Positions 8,569-17,081 of a stretch of 64,000 bases of DNA are shown piece by piece. Position numbers and translations under genes: made by a program. How positions within the stretch are numbered: the stretch's first letter is position 1; the number at the start of each line of letters is the position of its first letter. This DNA comes from Pseudomonadota bacterium (GTDB lineage Bacteria > Pseudomonadota > Gammaproteobacteria > Steroidobacterales > Steroidobacteraceae): assembly GCA_018241505.1 (NCBI GenBank), contig JAFEDS010000004.1, positions 62,001 to 126,000 of the forward strand, in the 5' to 3' direction. The notes under the pieces were generated by a model. It saw only the letters and a list, made by a program, of their open reading frames with translations, had not been told where the DNA came from and made no database searches.

Positions 8569-9147
8569 CTACGGCTTGCCCGAAATCAACCATTCCGTGC
8601 ACAGGGCCCGCCGCGATTTCTGCTGTGCCTCGTTCTCGGTGGTCACGATGAGGGTCTCGGCGAACTGATACGCGTACATCAAGTACGCGCGGGCGCTGGC
8701 TTCCTCTTCCTTCAGTCCCTTGCTTCGATACAGTGCCGCAATGTAGCGCAGGCGTTGCTCGTCAACCTCCTTCACCGCGACCGCCGCCAGCTCGTCCCGG
8801 CGGGCCCAGTCGCGGATCGCCAGCTCCACGAGCGCGCCGCGCCGGCCTTTGTTGGTGAAGTGCGGCAGCTCGAGAATCTTGCGCAACCGCTCCCCGGCGG
8901 GCTTGTCGCTCTGCTCCAGGCGCTCGATGATCGCCAACGTCGCTTTGCGTTGCCAGGTCCGCAGCATCGCCTGCAACAGCGCCGCCCGATCCTTGAAATG
9001 CCAGTAGAAGCTGCCCTTCGTGACTTTGAGCTTGCGGGCGAGCGCTTCGATGCCTACGCCGTCGACACTGTCGCTGGCCAACAGCGCCAGGCCACCTTCA
9101 ATCCAGTCGTCCTCGTCGAGAGATTCACCATTCTGAGCAGTAGCCAT
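8569..9147 (-). CDS. TetR family regulator, candidate master repressor of the catabolic island
   Basis: This 192-residue protein has a TetR_N domain (about residues 14-60) with the recognition segment VTKGSFYWHFKDRAALL and a long helical C-terminal domain. The start at 9147 has the strong site GGAAGGAAAACA just upstream; a longer frame would run through the intergenic region. It is the only regulator within the island. The region upstream of it contains one of the seven 18-bp palindromes, which suggests it binds that motif in all seven promoters and senses a pathway intermediate. Assignment of the motif to this protein is inference from position. It overlaps neither neighbour; its stop is 4 bp beyond the Rieske gene. 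Confidence 0.87.
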   Translation of the reverse strand: MATAQNGESLDEDDWIEGGLALLASDSVDGVGIEALARKLKVTKGSFYWHFKDRAALLQAMLRTWQRKATLAIIERLEQSDKPAGERLRKILELPHFTNKGRRGALVELAIRDWARRDELAAVAVKEVDEQRLRYIAALYRSKGLKEEEASARAYLMYAYQFAETLIVTTENEAQQKSRRALCTEWLISGKP

Positions 9148-9250
9148 TGTTTTCCTTCCATCGCTTGTGCCCGCCAATGTACCCATCGCGTCGCTGTTCG
9201 TCCAACGCAGCGATTCGCGCCTGTAATATTGACTCCCGCCGGTGCAATAT

Positions 9251-9268
9251 CCATACTTATGCGTATTG
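9251..9268 (+). promoter_or_regulatory. island operator C between the TetR gene and surE
   Basis: CCATACTTATGCGTATTG covers the -10 CATACT (9252-9257) of a rightward promoter whose -35 TTGACT is at 9229-9234 (17-bp spacer). Leader to the surE GTG about 47 nt. The site lies 104 bp upstream of the TetR start on the other strand, so it may also influence that gene. Confidence 0.75.
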
Positions 9269-9310
9269 AATTGCCCAACCGAAGCAGTCGCGCGGTCGGG
9301 GGGAGTCCCG

Positions 9311-10156
9311 GTGTCTGGAACGAAAACCGTCCGTGTCGGCAGCGGCTTCGCGCTGCTGGTGTTTCTGTCATCCGCCGCGGCTTCGCACGCCAGTACCGCG
9401 TGCAACATCTTACTGACCAACGATGATGGGATCGACGCGCCCGGTATTCACGCCGCTTACCGGGAGCTTTCCAAGCTGTGCCGGATCGTCGTTTCAGCAC
9501 CCGCGAAGGACCAGTCCGGCGCGAGTCACGCGATCCTGAATACGACACAGGGGGCACGCGTCAGCAAAGTGCCGTTCGAAGGCGAGGTTTCCGGCTATCG
9601 CGTTGAGGGCTCGCCGGCCGAGGCCGTTGCCATCGCAATCAAGGGCATCCCGCTGGGTGTGCGCTTCGACCTGGTGATTTCGGGAATCAACCCTGGGGAA
9701 AACACGGGAATCGCCAACCTCTATTCGGGTACCGTCAATGCGGCCATGGAGGCAGTCGTCGATGGAGTTCCGTCGATCGCGATATCCCAGGCGCGCGCAT
9801 ATGGTGCGGACTATTCCTATTCAGCACAATACGCCGTACGTCTCGCAAAGTTGGCGCTTGCGCGGAAGCTGCCGCCCCAAATCATTCTCAACGTCAACAT
9901 TCCCGCCACGCCAATCAAGGGCGTGAAGGTCATCAGGTCGCGGGGCCGAAGCGTTGCTCTGGATGGATTCGACGCGAAGCCGCTCGATGCCACGACAACT
10001 GTCTTCAGACCCCGGCTGACACAGGTAGCACAGGGTCAGGGGGAGGGTGATGTCACTGCGTACCTGGCCGGCTACATCACCGTGGCTCCCCTTCAGCTCG
10101 ACAGGACGGGATACTCGGCCTTGGGCGCAGTGAACAATTGGGGGCTCGTGCCGTGA
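9311..10156 (+). CDS. surE: SurE-family 5'/3'-nucleotidase with export signal
   Basis: The 281-residue protein carries the SurE signatures ILLTNDDGIDAPGI (metal-binding Asp pair) and SGINPGENTGIANLYSGT, which define a metal-dependent survival-protein E phosphatase. Unlike the usual cytoplasmic SurE it starts with a clear signal peptide, ending ...FLSSAAASHAS, so it probably works in the periplasm. The GTG at 9311 is preferred, with a G-rich site 5 bases upstream; an upstream GTG at 9242 falls inside the promoter. Its stop overlaps the aminotransferase GTG. Within a catabolic operon it may dephosphorylate a pathway substrate or a nucleotide-like moiety, but that is conjecture. Confidence 0.82.
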   Translation: MSGTKTVRVGSGFALLVFLSSAAASHASTACNILLTNDDGIDAPGIHAAYRELSKLCRIVVSAPAKDQSGASHAILNTTQGARVSKVPFEGEVSGYRVEGSPAEAVAIAIKGIPLGVRFDLVISGINPGENTGIANLYSGTVNAAMEAVVDGVPSIAISQARAYGADYSYSAQYAVRLAKLALARKLPPQIILNVNIPATPIKGVKVIRSRGRSVALDGFDAKPLDATTTVFRPRLTQVAQGQGEGDVTAYLAGYITVAPLQLDRTGYSALGAVNNWGLVP

Positions 10157-11358
10157 TACTCGAAAGTCTCCCTGAGGTAGCCGCGGAGGGGATTGCAGAC
10201 GTCTATGCGGCGCTGGCGCAGGATGGCCGTCCCGAGAGACTCGATCTCGGCATTGGTGTGTATCGGGATTCTTCCGGTCACTCCCCCATCCTCGAGTGTG
10301 TGCGTCGTGCGCAAAGCGTGCTCCGAGCGAAGGAGACAACCAAGGACTACCGTTCGCCGTCCGGCAACCGGGAATATTGCGAGGCAATTGAACGACTGGT
10401 GCTCGGAGCCGATCACACGGCACTGCGCGAGGGGAGGGTCATCACGCTCCAGACTCCGGGTGCCGGCGGCGCGCTGCGGGCGGGCGGCGAGTTGCTCGAG
10501 CTCTCCACCCGAACAACTTTGTGGATCCCGGAACCGACCTGGGATCAGCAGCTTCTGATCTTCGGCGCCGCCGGGCTCAATCTGCAACCGTATCCCTACT
10601 ACGACCGTGCTTCCAACCGCCTCCAGCTCGAACCGATGTTGGATCGCCTGCGCACCGCACGGCGCGGCGATGCTGTCCTGTTGCACGGCTGCTGCCACAA
10701 TCCAACCGGAGCCGATCCGACGCGAGAGGGGTGGGCCGCAATCGCGGACGTATGTGCGCAACAAGGCCTCATACCGTTCGTTGACCTCGTGTACCAGGGA
10801 TTCGCGAGCGGTATCGACGAGGATGCCTGGGCAACCCGGCTGCTGGCCGATCGAGTGCCGGAAATGCTTCTGGCGACCTCATCATCGAAATCCTTCGGCC
10901 TGTACCGGGAACGGGCCGGTACGCTGTCCGTGCTCTCGACCAAACGTGCCCAGCATGGGGTCAGAGCGGAGCGGCATCTGTCGCGAATCGTTCGCTCGCT
11001 CTACTTCATGCCTCCGGATTCGGGCGCAGCCACTGTGGTGGAGATCCTCGGCGACGCTGTGCTGCGTAACCAGTGGCACGCGGAACTGGATGCGATGCGT
11101 CGTCGCATCATCACGGTCCGGGGCGCTTTCGCGGATGCATTGCGACGCGTTAGCGACAGGGAGCAGTACGAGTATCTGCGCACGCAGAACGGAATGTTCT
11201 CGCTGCTGCCGCTTGGGCCGTCCGCCGTTGTTGAGCTGCGGCGGGAGCATGCCATCTACATGATGCCGGATGCCCGCATCAATCTTGCGGCGCTCAACAT
11301 CGGCAGCATCGAACGAGTCGCGCGGGCGGTGGTGGCCGCGCAGCGCGCCGGCGGTTGA
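10153..11358 (+). CDS. aromatic-amino-acid/aspartate aminotransferase (TyrB/AspC family)
   Basis: This PLP-dependent class I aminotransferase of about 401 residues should move an amino group from an aromatic or acidic amino acid to 2-oxoglutarate in the cytoplasm. The PLP lysine is in SSSKSFGLYRERAG, which matches the SCSKNFGLYRERVG motif of the TyrB/AspC subfamily, and CHNPTGADPT matches the conserved NPTG turn. The GTG at 10153 overlaps the surE stop as GTGA and is preferred to a TTG 15 bp earlier. In this island it is the obvious step that removes nitrogen from an aromatic amino acid and yields a 2-oxo acid for the ThDP enzyme at 24054. Confidence 0.9.
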   Translation: MILESLPEVAAEGIADVYAALAQDGRPERLDLGIGVYRDSSGHSPILECVRRAQSVLRAKETTKDYRSPSGNREYCEAIERLVLGADHTALREGRVITLQTPGAGGALRAGGELLELSTRTTLWIPEPTWDQQLLIFGAAGLNLQPYPYYDRASNRLQLEPMLDRLRTARRGDAVLLHGCCHNPTGADPTREGWAAIADVCAQQGLIPFVDLVYQGFASGIDEDAWATRLLADRVPEMLLATSSSKSFGLYRERAGTLSVLSTKRAQHGVRAERHLSRIVRSLYFMPPDSGAATVVEILGDAVLRNQWHAELDAMRRRIITVRGAFADALRRVSDREQYEYLRTQNGMFSLLPLGPSAVVELRREHAIYMMPDARINLAALNIGSIERVARAVVAAQRAGG

Positions 11359-11375
11359 CTTCGTTCGCCGACTCT

Positions 11376-11393
11376 CCATACTATTGCGTATTG
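11376..11393 (+). promoter_or_regulatory. island operator D on the promoter of the ring-cleavage operon
   Basis: CCATACTATTGCGTATTG covers the -10 CATACT (11377-11382). The -35 TTGACT is at 11355-11360, immediately at the end of the aminotransferase gene, with a 16-bp spacer. Predicted leader about 27 nt with a GAAGGGAACC ribosome binding region. Confidence 0.78.
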
Positions 11394-11415
11394 ATAATCT
11401 GAGAAGGGAACCAGG

Positions 11416-12240
11416 ATGACCGCGCATCCGGCGATCGGTCGCTTCATTGAAGCGGCGAGTCATCGCACCAATCTGCACGAGCTGGGGCAGGGGCCGGCTC
11501 TGGCGCTCCTGCACGGTTCCGGGCCCGGTGTCAGCGGGTGGTCGAACTGGCACTCCGTCATGCCGGAGCTGGCGCGCCATTCACGGGTCATCGTTCCGGA
11601 CATCGCGGGATTCGGTTACACCCATACCCAACCGGATGGTGTTTACAATATCAAGACCTGGGTCGCTCACTACGTGGGGATCCTGGATACGCTCGGCATC
11701 GAGCGCGCCTCCATTGTCGGCAATTCGTTCGGCGGAGCGCTCGCGCTCGCGACGGCGCTCTCGAATCCCCATCGCGTGGACAAGCTCGTCCTGCTGGGTA
11801 CGCCGGTGGGAGAGTTTGAGATGACGCCCGGGCTGAAGGCGGGCTGGCATTACGAGCCGGGACTCGAGGCCATGGAGGCCGTTCTGAAGCTGTTTCCGTA
11901 CGACCCCTCATGCATCACCGCGGAGATGGTCGGACTGCGGTACGAAACCAGCGCCCGCCCGGGAGCGCAGGAAGCCTTTCGCAAGCTCGTGCCGAAGCCC
12001 AATGAGACGGGGCCGACGCCCGTGAAGGGAATTCCCGAGAGCGCGCTGGCAAAGGTGCGCCACCCAACTTTGATTCTGCACGGCCGGGAGGATGCGGTCG
12101 TGCCACTCGAGCTCGGCCTGCGGCTGTTGCGCGGCATTCCGGATGCCCGCATGCACACGTTCGGGCAGTGCGGTCATTGGGTGCAGGTTGAGCGCCGGAG
12201 CGAGTTCATCGACCTGGTGGGCCGGTTTCTGCAGGCTTAG
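11416..12240 (+). CDS. meta-cleavage product hydrolase (BphD/MhpC/CarC-like alpha/beta hydrolase)
   Basis: The 274-residue alpha/beta hydrolase has the oxyanion motif LHGSGPG, nucleophile Ser104 in GNSFGG, the acid in HGREDAVVP and the catalytic His in GQCGHWVQVE. These are the hallmarks of C-C hydrolases that split 2-hydroxy-6-oxohexa-2,4-dienoates into 2-hydroxypenta-2,4-dienoate and a carboxylic acid. It heads the operon with the two extradiol dioxygenase subunits, the Rieske ferredoxin and the oxygenase alpha subunit. Gene content resembles the carbazole car set (CarC with CarBa/CarBb and ferredoxin) more than biphenyl clusters. The acid product would depend on the side chain of the substrate. 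Confidence 0.9.
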   Translation: MTAHPAIGRFIEAASHRTNLHELGQGPALALLHGSGPGVSGWSNWHSVMPELARHSRVIVPDIAGFGYTHTQPDGVYNIKTWVAHYVGILDTLGIERASIVGNSFGGALALATALSNPHRVDKLVLLGTPVGEFEMTPGLKAGWHYEPGLEAMEAVLKLFPYDPSCITAEMVGLRYETSARPGAQEAFRKLVPKPNETGPTPVKGIPESALAKVRHPTLILHGREDAVVPLELGLRLLRGIPDARMHTFGQCGHWVQVERRSEFIDLVGRFLQA

Positions 12241-12255
12241 CCGGGCAAGCGCGCC

Positions 12256-12522
12256 GTGTCAGTCAACGTGTTGGAGCGTGTCCTGTGGGAGATCAGCGTG
12301 AACGGCTCGAGCCGCAAACGTTTTCGAGAGGATCCGGACCGATTTCTTGCATCCTGGACCCTCACGGAGCGGGAGCGCGCGATGGTGCGCGCATTCGATG
12401 TACGGTCGCTGGCTGCTGAAGGTGTCAGTCCGCTCCTGACAATGGGCTTCTGGATGGAAGCGCAGGGCAGCCGCGATCTGCAAGCCTATCTCGGGCAAAT
12501 GAAGGGAGCCGCTCGTGGCTGA
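12256..12522 (+). CDS. small subunit of a LigAB-type extradiol dioxygenase (LigA/CarBa-like)
   Basis: This 88-residue protein fits the LigA_dioxygenase family: an all-helical small subunit with FREDPDRFLASWTLTERERAMV, the part that caps the active site of the catalytic subunit in class III extradiol enzymes. CarBa of carbazole degraders has a similar size. The start is GTG at 12256. Its end overlaps the start of the catalytic subunit by 8 bp, so the two are made in step. It has no catalytic residue of its own. Confidence 0.82.
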   Translation: MSVNVLERVLWEISVNGSSRKRFREDPDRFLASWTLTERERAMVRAFDVRSLAAEGVSPLLTMGFWMEAQGSRDLQAYLGQMKGAARG

Positions 12523-13375
12523 GCTGGTGAGTGCCTTCCTCGTTCCACATGCGCCGCTGATGTTCTCGTCGCCGGATGCGGCGCCGGCGGAACAAAAACA
12601 CACCGTGATCGGCGCCTTCGAGCAAATAGCCGAGCGCATTCGCGCTCTGCGCGCGACCACCGCAATTATCATCGGATCGGATCACTACATCCTGTTCGGG
12701 CCGGCTTGCCTGCCTTCGATGCTGATAGGGATTGGTGACGTCGATGGCCCGCTGGAGCGAATCCCCGGGCTGGTCCGTGGGGTGATCGATAACAACACCG
12801 CCCTGGCGCGCGTTCTGTTTGAGCAAGGTCGCAGGTCCGGGTTCGATTGGGCGGTGGCGAAGGCCCTGACCATCGATCATGCGATTGCGATTCCCTACCA
12901 GATGTGTGTGAAGCCCAATGCAGGCATGAAGATCGTGCCGATCTATCTGAATTCCGGCGTGGATCCCGCCATCACCATGGCCCGCGCCCGGGCTCTGGGC
13001 GAATTCATCGGTGACACCGTTCGGGAGTGGCGCTCCGATGAGCGAGTTGTTGTCATCGGCAGCGGCGGCATCAGCCACTGGGTCGGCTCTGCGCAGATGG
13101 GTACAGTCAACGCGCGCTTTGATCGCCATATCCTCGACCTGGTGGAGGCAGGCGATCTGGACGCTCTGGCGGAACTCGATGATGCGTATCTGGAGGCGGA
13201 GGCTGGCAACGGTGCTCGGGAGATTCGGAACCACGTGTGTGCCATGGCCGCCGTCGCACCCTGCCGTGGGCGCACCGTAGCTTACGAGCCGGTGCCCGAG
13301 TGGGTGACTGGCCTGGGATTCGCGGAAGTCACCCGGGTCGCGCAGAATAGCGTGCGGACCGCGCACGGCGCCTGA
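12515..13375 (+). CDS. catalytic subunit of a class III extradiol ring-cleavage dioxygenase (LigB/CarBb-like)
   Basis: The 286-residue subunit opens a catechol-type ring next to the hydroxyls using non-heme Fe(II). Key LigB residues are visible: His12 in FLVPHAPLM, His57 in IIGSDHYILF, the base His in GSGGISHW and the iron-ligand Glu in AREIRNHV. The GTG start at 12515 has GAAGGGAG upstream. Family members cleave protocatechuate, 2-aminophenol or 2'-aminobiphenyl-2,3-diol; the neighbouring hydrolase and dihydrodiol dehydrogenase point to an aryl- or alkyl-substituted 2,3-diol. The product should be the substrate of the hydrolase at 11416. Confidence 0.9.
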   Translation: MAELVSAFLVPHAPLMFSSPDAAPAEQKHTVIGAFEQIAERIRALRATTAIIIGSDHYILFGPACLPSMLIGIGDVDGPLERIPGLVRGVIDNNTALARVLFEQGRRSGFDWAVAKALTIDHAIAIPYQMCVKPNAGMKIVPIYLNSGVDPAITMARARALGEFIGDTVREWRSDERVVVIGSGGISHWVGSAQMGTVNARFDRHILDLVEAGDLDALAELDDAYLEAEAGNGAREIRNHVCAMAAVAPCRGRTVAYEPVPEWVTGLGFAEVTRVAQNSVRTAHGA

Positions 13376-13383
13376 CTGCTTCC

Positions 13384-13704
13384 ATGAACACACCGACCTA
13401 TTTGTGCCGTACCGATGAGGTTCCGGCGACTGGCGTGAAACGTGTTGACTTCGCCATGCGTCCGCCGCTGGCCGTGTTTCGTGTCGAAGGCCGATTCTAC
13501 GCGGTCGATGACACGTGCACGCACGCGGATGCTTCCCTGTCGGAAGGGGAGATCGAGGGCGAGTTGGTCTTCTGCCCGGCCCATTCGGGTGCGTTTCATA
13601 TTCCAACCGGACGGGCGAGCTGCTTTCCAGCCACTGTCGATCTTCGAACATATCCGGTGCAGATCGAGAACGGCGCGCTCTACGCGCTCCTGGATGTTAC
13701 ATGA
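13384..13704 (+). CDS. Rieske-type [2Fe-2S] ferredoxin
   Basis: The 106-residue protein carries one Rieske cluster: Cys45-x-His47 and Cys64-x2-His67. It resembles BphF/CarAc ferredoxins that pass electrons from a reductase to the terminal oxygenase. It lies 8 bp after the ring-cleavage gene, and its stop overlaps the start of the oxygenase alpha subunit as ATGA, which supports a direct partnership. The reductase that should reduce it is not present in this window. Confidence 0.9.
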   Translation: MNTPTYLCRTDEVPATGVKRVDFAMRPPLAVFRVEGRFYAVDDTCTHADASLSEGEIEGELVFCPAHSGAFHIPTGRASCFPATVDLRTYPVQIENGALYALLDVT

Positions 13705-14981
13705 CCGATTACACAGGCATCGATCCCGAGGGCGGCCGCATCGACCGGCGCATCTTTTCCGGCGATGAGCTCTATTGTCGCGAGGTGGCTCGGATTTTCG
13801 GCCGCTGCTGGCTGTTCGTCGCTCATGAGAGCCAGATTCCGCAGCCGGGCGATTTTATCTCAACCTACATGGGCGAGGAGAATGTACTGGTTGTCCGCCA
13901 ACGTGACACCTCGATCGCGGTCCTGGTCAATGCCTGCCCCCACCGCGGCAATCGTGTGTGTCACGCAGAGGTCGGAAGGACGCGCTCCTTCGTTTGCAAC
14001 TATCACGGTTGGTCCTTCGGGCTCGACGGACAGCTCAAGGCCGTGCACGAAGCGCCTCCTATCGAGCGTAGCCCCGGCTTTGACAAACGCCGGTTGGGGA
14101 TGCCGCGCGCCGCCGCGGTATCGAGTTACAAGGGGCTCGTCTTCGCCACGTTCGACCCGAACGCACGCCCGCTCGAGGATGAGTTAGGCGAGTTCCGTTG
14201 GTATCTTGACATACTGCTGGACAACGACCCGGCTGGAACCGAGTTTCTGCCGGGCGCTTTCAAGAATGTCATGCGCTGCAATTGGAAGGTGCCTGCGGAA
14301 AACTTCATCGGCGATGCACTGCATGCGGGCTGGACGCATGACAGCGGCGCCAGGGCCATGCTCGGCAAGGGCGTCGCGCCCAGTGACAGCCCCAATACCT
14401 ACCAGATCAACGTCAACGGCCATGGATGGCAGGTCAATCTGGACTACCCTCTTGGCAATGCCGCCACGCTCGGCGACAAGCGCATCGTGAGCTATCTACG
14501 GGAGCGCGAGGCCGAGGTCAGTCAGCGGCTTGGGCCGCTGCGGGCGCGGATGCTCGCGGCCATCTCATCCGCCACGATCTTCCCCAACCTGTCATTCCTG
14601 CCGGGCCAGTCGACCTTCCGTGTCTGGCACCCGCGCGGGCCCCATGAGATCGAGTTGCACTCGTGGGTGCTGGTCAATCGCAGCGCGCCCCAGGAGATCA
14701 AGGATGCGTATCGCAAGGGAGTGATGATGACCTTCTCGCCCGGCGGGCTTTTCGAGATGGACGATGGCGAGAACTGGGAGTTTGTGACTCGTGTGAGCCG
14801 CGGCGGCCAGGCTCGGCGCCAGCCGCTGTACTACGGTACCGGACTCGGAACCGAGACGCGCCATCCGGAATTGCCCGGCAAAGTCTTCAATGGAGCCATC
14901 AACGATGCCAACCAGCGCGCGTTCTACCGGCGCTGGTTGGACCTCATGGATCTGCCTCGGTCGGAGCCTGCGCCCCTTTAA
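13701..14981 (+). CDS. aromatic-ring-hydroxylating dioxygenase, alpha subunit
   Basis: This 426-residue terminal oxygenase subunit has the Rieske ligands Cys79-x-His81 and Cys99-x2-His102, and the mononuclear iron motif NFIGDALHAGWTH (Asp205, His208, His213). The motif spacing and length match the alpha-3/beta-3 dioxygenases that convert an arene to a cis-dihydrodiol. The ATG at 13701 overlaps the ferredoxin stop. The matching beta subunit is not adjacent but lies at 19401, in another operon under the same operator. The 3' end overlaps the convergent peptidase gene by 4 bp. Confidence 0.92.
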   Translation: MTDYTGIDPEGGRIDRRIFSGDELYCREVARIFGRCWLFVAHESQIPQPGDFISTYMGEENVLVVRQRDTSIAVLVNACPHRGNRVCHAEVGRTRSFVCNYHGWSFGLDGQLKAVHEAPPIERSPGFDKRRLGMPRAAAVSSYKGLVFATFDPNARPLEDELGEFRWYLDILLDNDPAGTEFLPGAFKNVMRCNWKVPAENFIGDALHAGWTHDSGARAMLGKGVAPSDSPNTYQINVNGHGWQVNLDYPLGNAATLGDKRIVSYLREREAEVSQRLGPLRARMLAAISSATIFPNLSFLPGQSTFRVWHPRGPHEIELHSWVLVNRSAPQEIKDAYRKGVMMTFSPGGLFEMDDGENWEFVTRVSRGGQARRQPLYYGTGLGTETRHPELPGKVFNGAINDANQRAFYRRWLDLMDLPRSEPAPL

Positions 14982-17077
14982 TCCTCCCAGGGCAGCTTCA
15001 CGTCGCGACCCCACAGATAGCGTTCGAACCACCGCCAGTTCTCCAGGTTGGCACTCAGGCGCTCGCGGGGCTTGAAATGATTGTGACCGGTTTCATGGTA
15101 GATGACCGTTCTGACTGGCACTTTCATATCCAGCAGCCCGCGATCCAGGATCAGTGCGTTTGCCACAGGAACGACCACGTCGGATTCGCCGTGTTGAATC
15201 AGTGTTGGCGTTTGCGCCTTGCTCACGAAGGTGATGGCACTGGTTCTCGCCCACAGTTCCGGCTTCTTCCAGGGCAGCGAATCGAGATAACCTCCTTCGC
15301 CCGCCCCCGCATTCGACATCACATAGTTCACTGTGTTGTCCGTGATACCCGCCGCGACCAGCGCCGCCTGGAAAGTCCGGGACGTAGTCGCCATGAAGGC
15401 CGATAGATATCCGCCCCAGCTATGCCCGGCCACTCCCACGTGCCGCGGGTCGATGAGGCCCTGCCCGGCAAGATGTTGGACTGCCGACTCGATGTCGAGG
15501 CTTTCCGCATGGCCTATGTTGAGAGTCGTCAGCCTGCGGAAGCGCTCGCCATAGCCGATCGATCCGCGGTAGTTCGGGAAAAGTACGACCGCTCCCTCAC
15601 GCAGCCATTGCTCGACCGGAAAGAGCTCGGCGTGGACCCGCGCCGGGCGCGCAACTTCCCTGGGTCCGCCATGCAACAGCACTACCAGCGGTGCCGGCCG
15701 GTCGAGATGGCTCGGCGTATATAACACGCCCTCAATATCGACACCGTCGGCAGCCTTCCAACGAATCGTCTGCACGTTGATCGCCGGCCAGCCGGAGATT
15801 GCATTCGACGCCGCGGCAATACGCTGCGGGCCGCCGGCAGCTCCCGGCCGCCCGTGGGCAGGTCGAGAAGATCGGGAGTCGCTCGCAGTCACGCGATAGA
15901 GATCGGTCGCGCTCGAGCCGTCAGTCGCCGTGACTGCCCATTCACGCCCATTGGCGCTCACGTCAGCCGCAATGATCGCATCAGGCTTGCCGACAGCCTC
16001 GCCAACCTTCCCGGAGGTTGGCTCGATTCTCGCAATATGCCGGCGCACGCCGTCCTCAACAAACACATCGATGCCGCGGGATGTCCAGCCAATGATGGAT
16101 GGATCTCCGAGCGGTGCGCCCGTAGCGTATCGCGGCGCGAGGACTGTCGGCTCGCCTCCGGAGACAGGGACTGTCAACAGTTGTGTATCGCGAAGGAAGT
16201 CCTTCATGTAGAGCCGCGAGTACAGGATCCGCCGCCCGTCGGGCGAGAAGACCGGGCTGTCTTCCCAGTAGTCCGGTGTTTGCACGAGCCTGTGAATCTC
16301 GCCACTTTGCACATCGACAGTTGCGATATCGGCGCGGATCGCGTCCATGATGTTCAGGTCCGCAGCATAGGTGAACGCGATGGTGCGGCTGTCCGGTGAG
16401 AATGTGAAGTTGTTACGCGAGTGCGTGGAGAAGATCACCACGCACATGCCCGGGCCGCCGGTCAGTCGTCGCAGAGAGTCGTTTGATCCGTCCGCAGGCG
16501 TGTTTCGTGCGAGCGTCCGGCCGACATCCAGCAACCAGAGATTGGCTGCGGGTGCCGCTTCGCGCAGCACGGAGAAGCTTCCATACGAGTTGTCTCGTGC
16601 CGCGATTCGGGCTGGAGGCGCCTCGGGAACTGTCAGCGCGATGGCATGTCCGTCCGGAGACCACTCGAAGGAAATGACTGTTGCCGCGATTGCTGTCAGT
16701 TTCCGCGGCGGGCCGCCATCGGCCGGGCTCAGATAGATCTGAGATCCATCGTCGCCGTCGGCCAGGTAGGCAACCGACTTGCCGTCAGGGGACCAGCGGG
16801 GCGCCCAGGAAGATCCCGCCGCATTCGCGGTGATTTGCCTGGCGGGCTGGCCGGAGCGCGCGACAAAGATCTCCGTGTCATAACGGTTTGCCTTCCAGTC
16901 CGGCGTTTCGACGGTGTAAGCGACGGCGGATCCGTCCGGAGCGATTCGAGGTTCATCGACCTGGGGGACTTCCAACACTTCCCGCACGGTGCGCTCGACG
17001 TCACGCGGCTCTTCGCCGCTAGCCACCCCACAACCAAGTAGTACCACGACCGGAAAGCAGCGCGCTAGCTGAGTCAC
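14978..17077 (-). CDS. S9 family peptidase (prolyl oligopeptidase / dipeptidyl-peptidase type), exported
   Basis: The 699-residue protein has an N-terminal signal with a possible lipobox (VVLLGC), a beta-propeller of TolB/PD40-like repeats (several APRWSPDGKSVAYL- and FSPDGRRILY-type blades) and a C-terminal alpha/beta hydrolase with Ser in GHSWGGY, Asp in GESDVVVP and His in ETGHNHF. It should cleave small peptides or amide/ester conjugates in the periplasm or at a membrane. The GTG start at 17077 lies four bases after the TonB receptor stop with GGAG upstream; longer frames would overlap that receptor by more than 350 bp. It is co-transcribed with the receptor, suggesting uptake followed by hydrolysis. 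Confidence 0.88.
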   Translation of the reverse strand: MTQLARCFPVVVLLGCGVASGEEPRDVERTVREVLEVPQVDEPRIAPDGSAVAYTVETPDWKANRYDTEIFVARSGQPARQITANAAGSSWAPRWSPDGKSVAYLADGDDGSQIYLSPADGGPPRKLTAIAATVISFEWSPDGHAIALTVPEAPPARIAARDNSYGSFSVLREAAPAANLWLLDVGRTLARNTPADGSNDSLRRLTGGPGMCVVIFSTHSRNNFTFSPDSRTIAFTYAADLNIMDAIRADIATVDVQSGEIHRLVQTPDYWEDSPVFSPDGRRILYSRLYMKDFLRDTQLLTVPVSGGEPTVLAPRYATGAPLGDPSIIGWTSRGIDVFVEDGVRRHIARIEPTSGKVGEAVGKPDAIIAADVSANGREWAVTATDGSSATDLYRVTASDSRSSRPAHGRPGAAGGPQRIAAASNAISGWPAINVQTIRWKAADGVDIEGVLYTPSHLDRPAPLVVLLHGGPREVARPARVHAELFPVEQWLREGAVVLFPNYRGSIGYGERFRRLTTLNIGHAESLDIESAVQHLAGQGLIDPRHVGVAGHSWGGYLSAFMATTSRTFQAALVAAGITDNTVNYVMSNAGAGEGGYLDSLPWKKPELWARTSAITFVSKAQTPTLIQHGESDVVVPVANALILDRGLLDMKVPVRTVIYHETGHNHFKPRERLSANLENWRWFERYLWGRDVKLPWED

Positions 17078-17081
17078 TCTG

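Noticed and set aside
9224..9250. AATATTG ... CAATAT inverted repeat as a second operator next to site C
   Set aside because: It lacks the ATAC-N6-GTAT spacing of the other seven sites and largely consists of the -35 and spacer of the surE promoter.
12425..13651. Long minus-strand frame opposite the LigA/LigB/ferredoxin genes, and a similar one at 6864-7922
   Set aside because: Both lie over genes with catalytic motifs on the plus strand and have no recognisable content.
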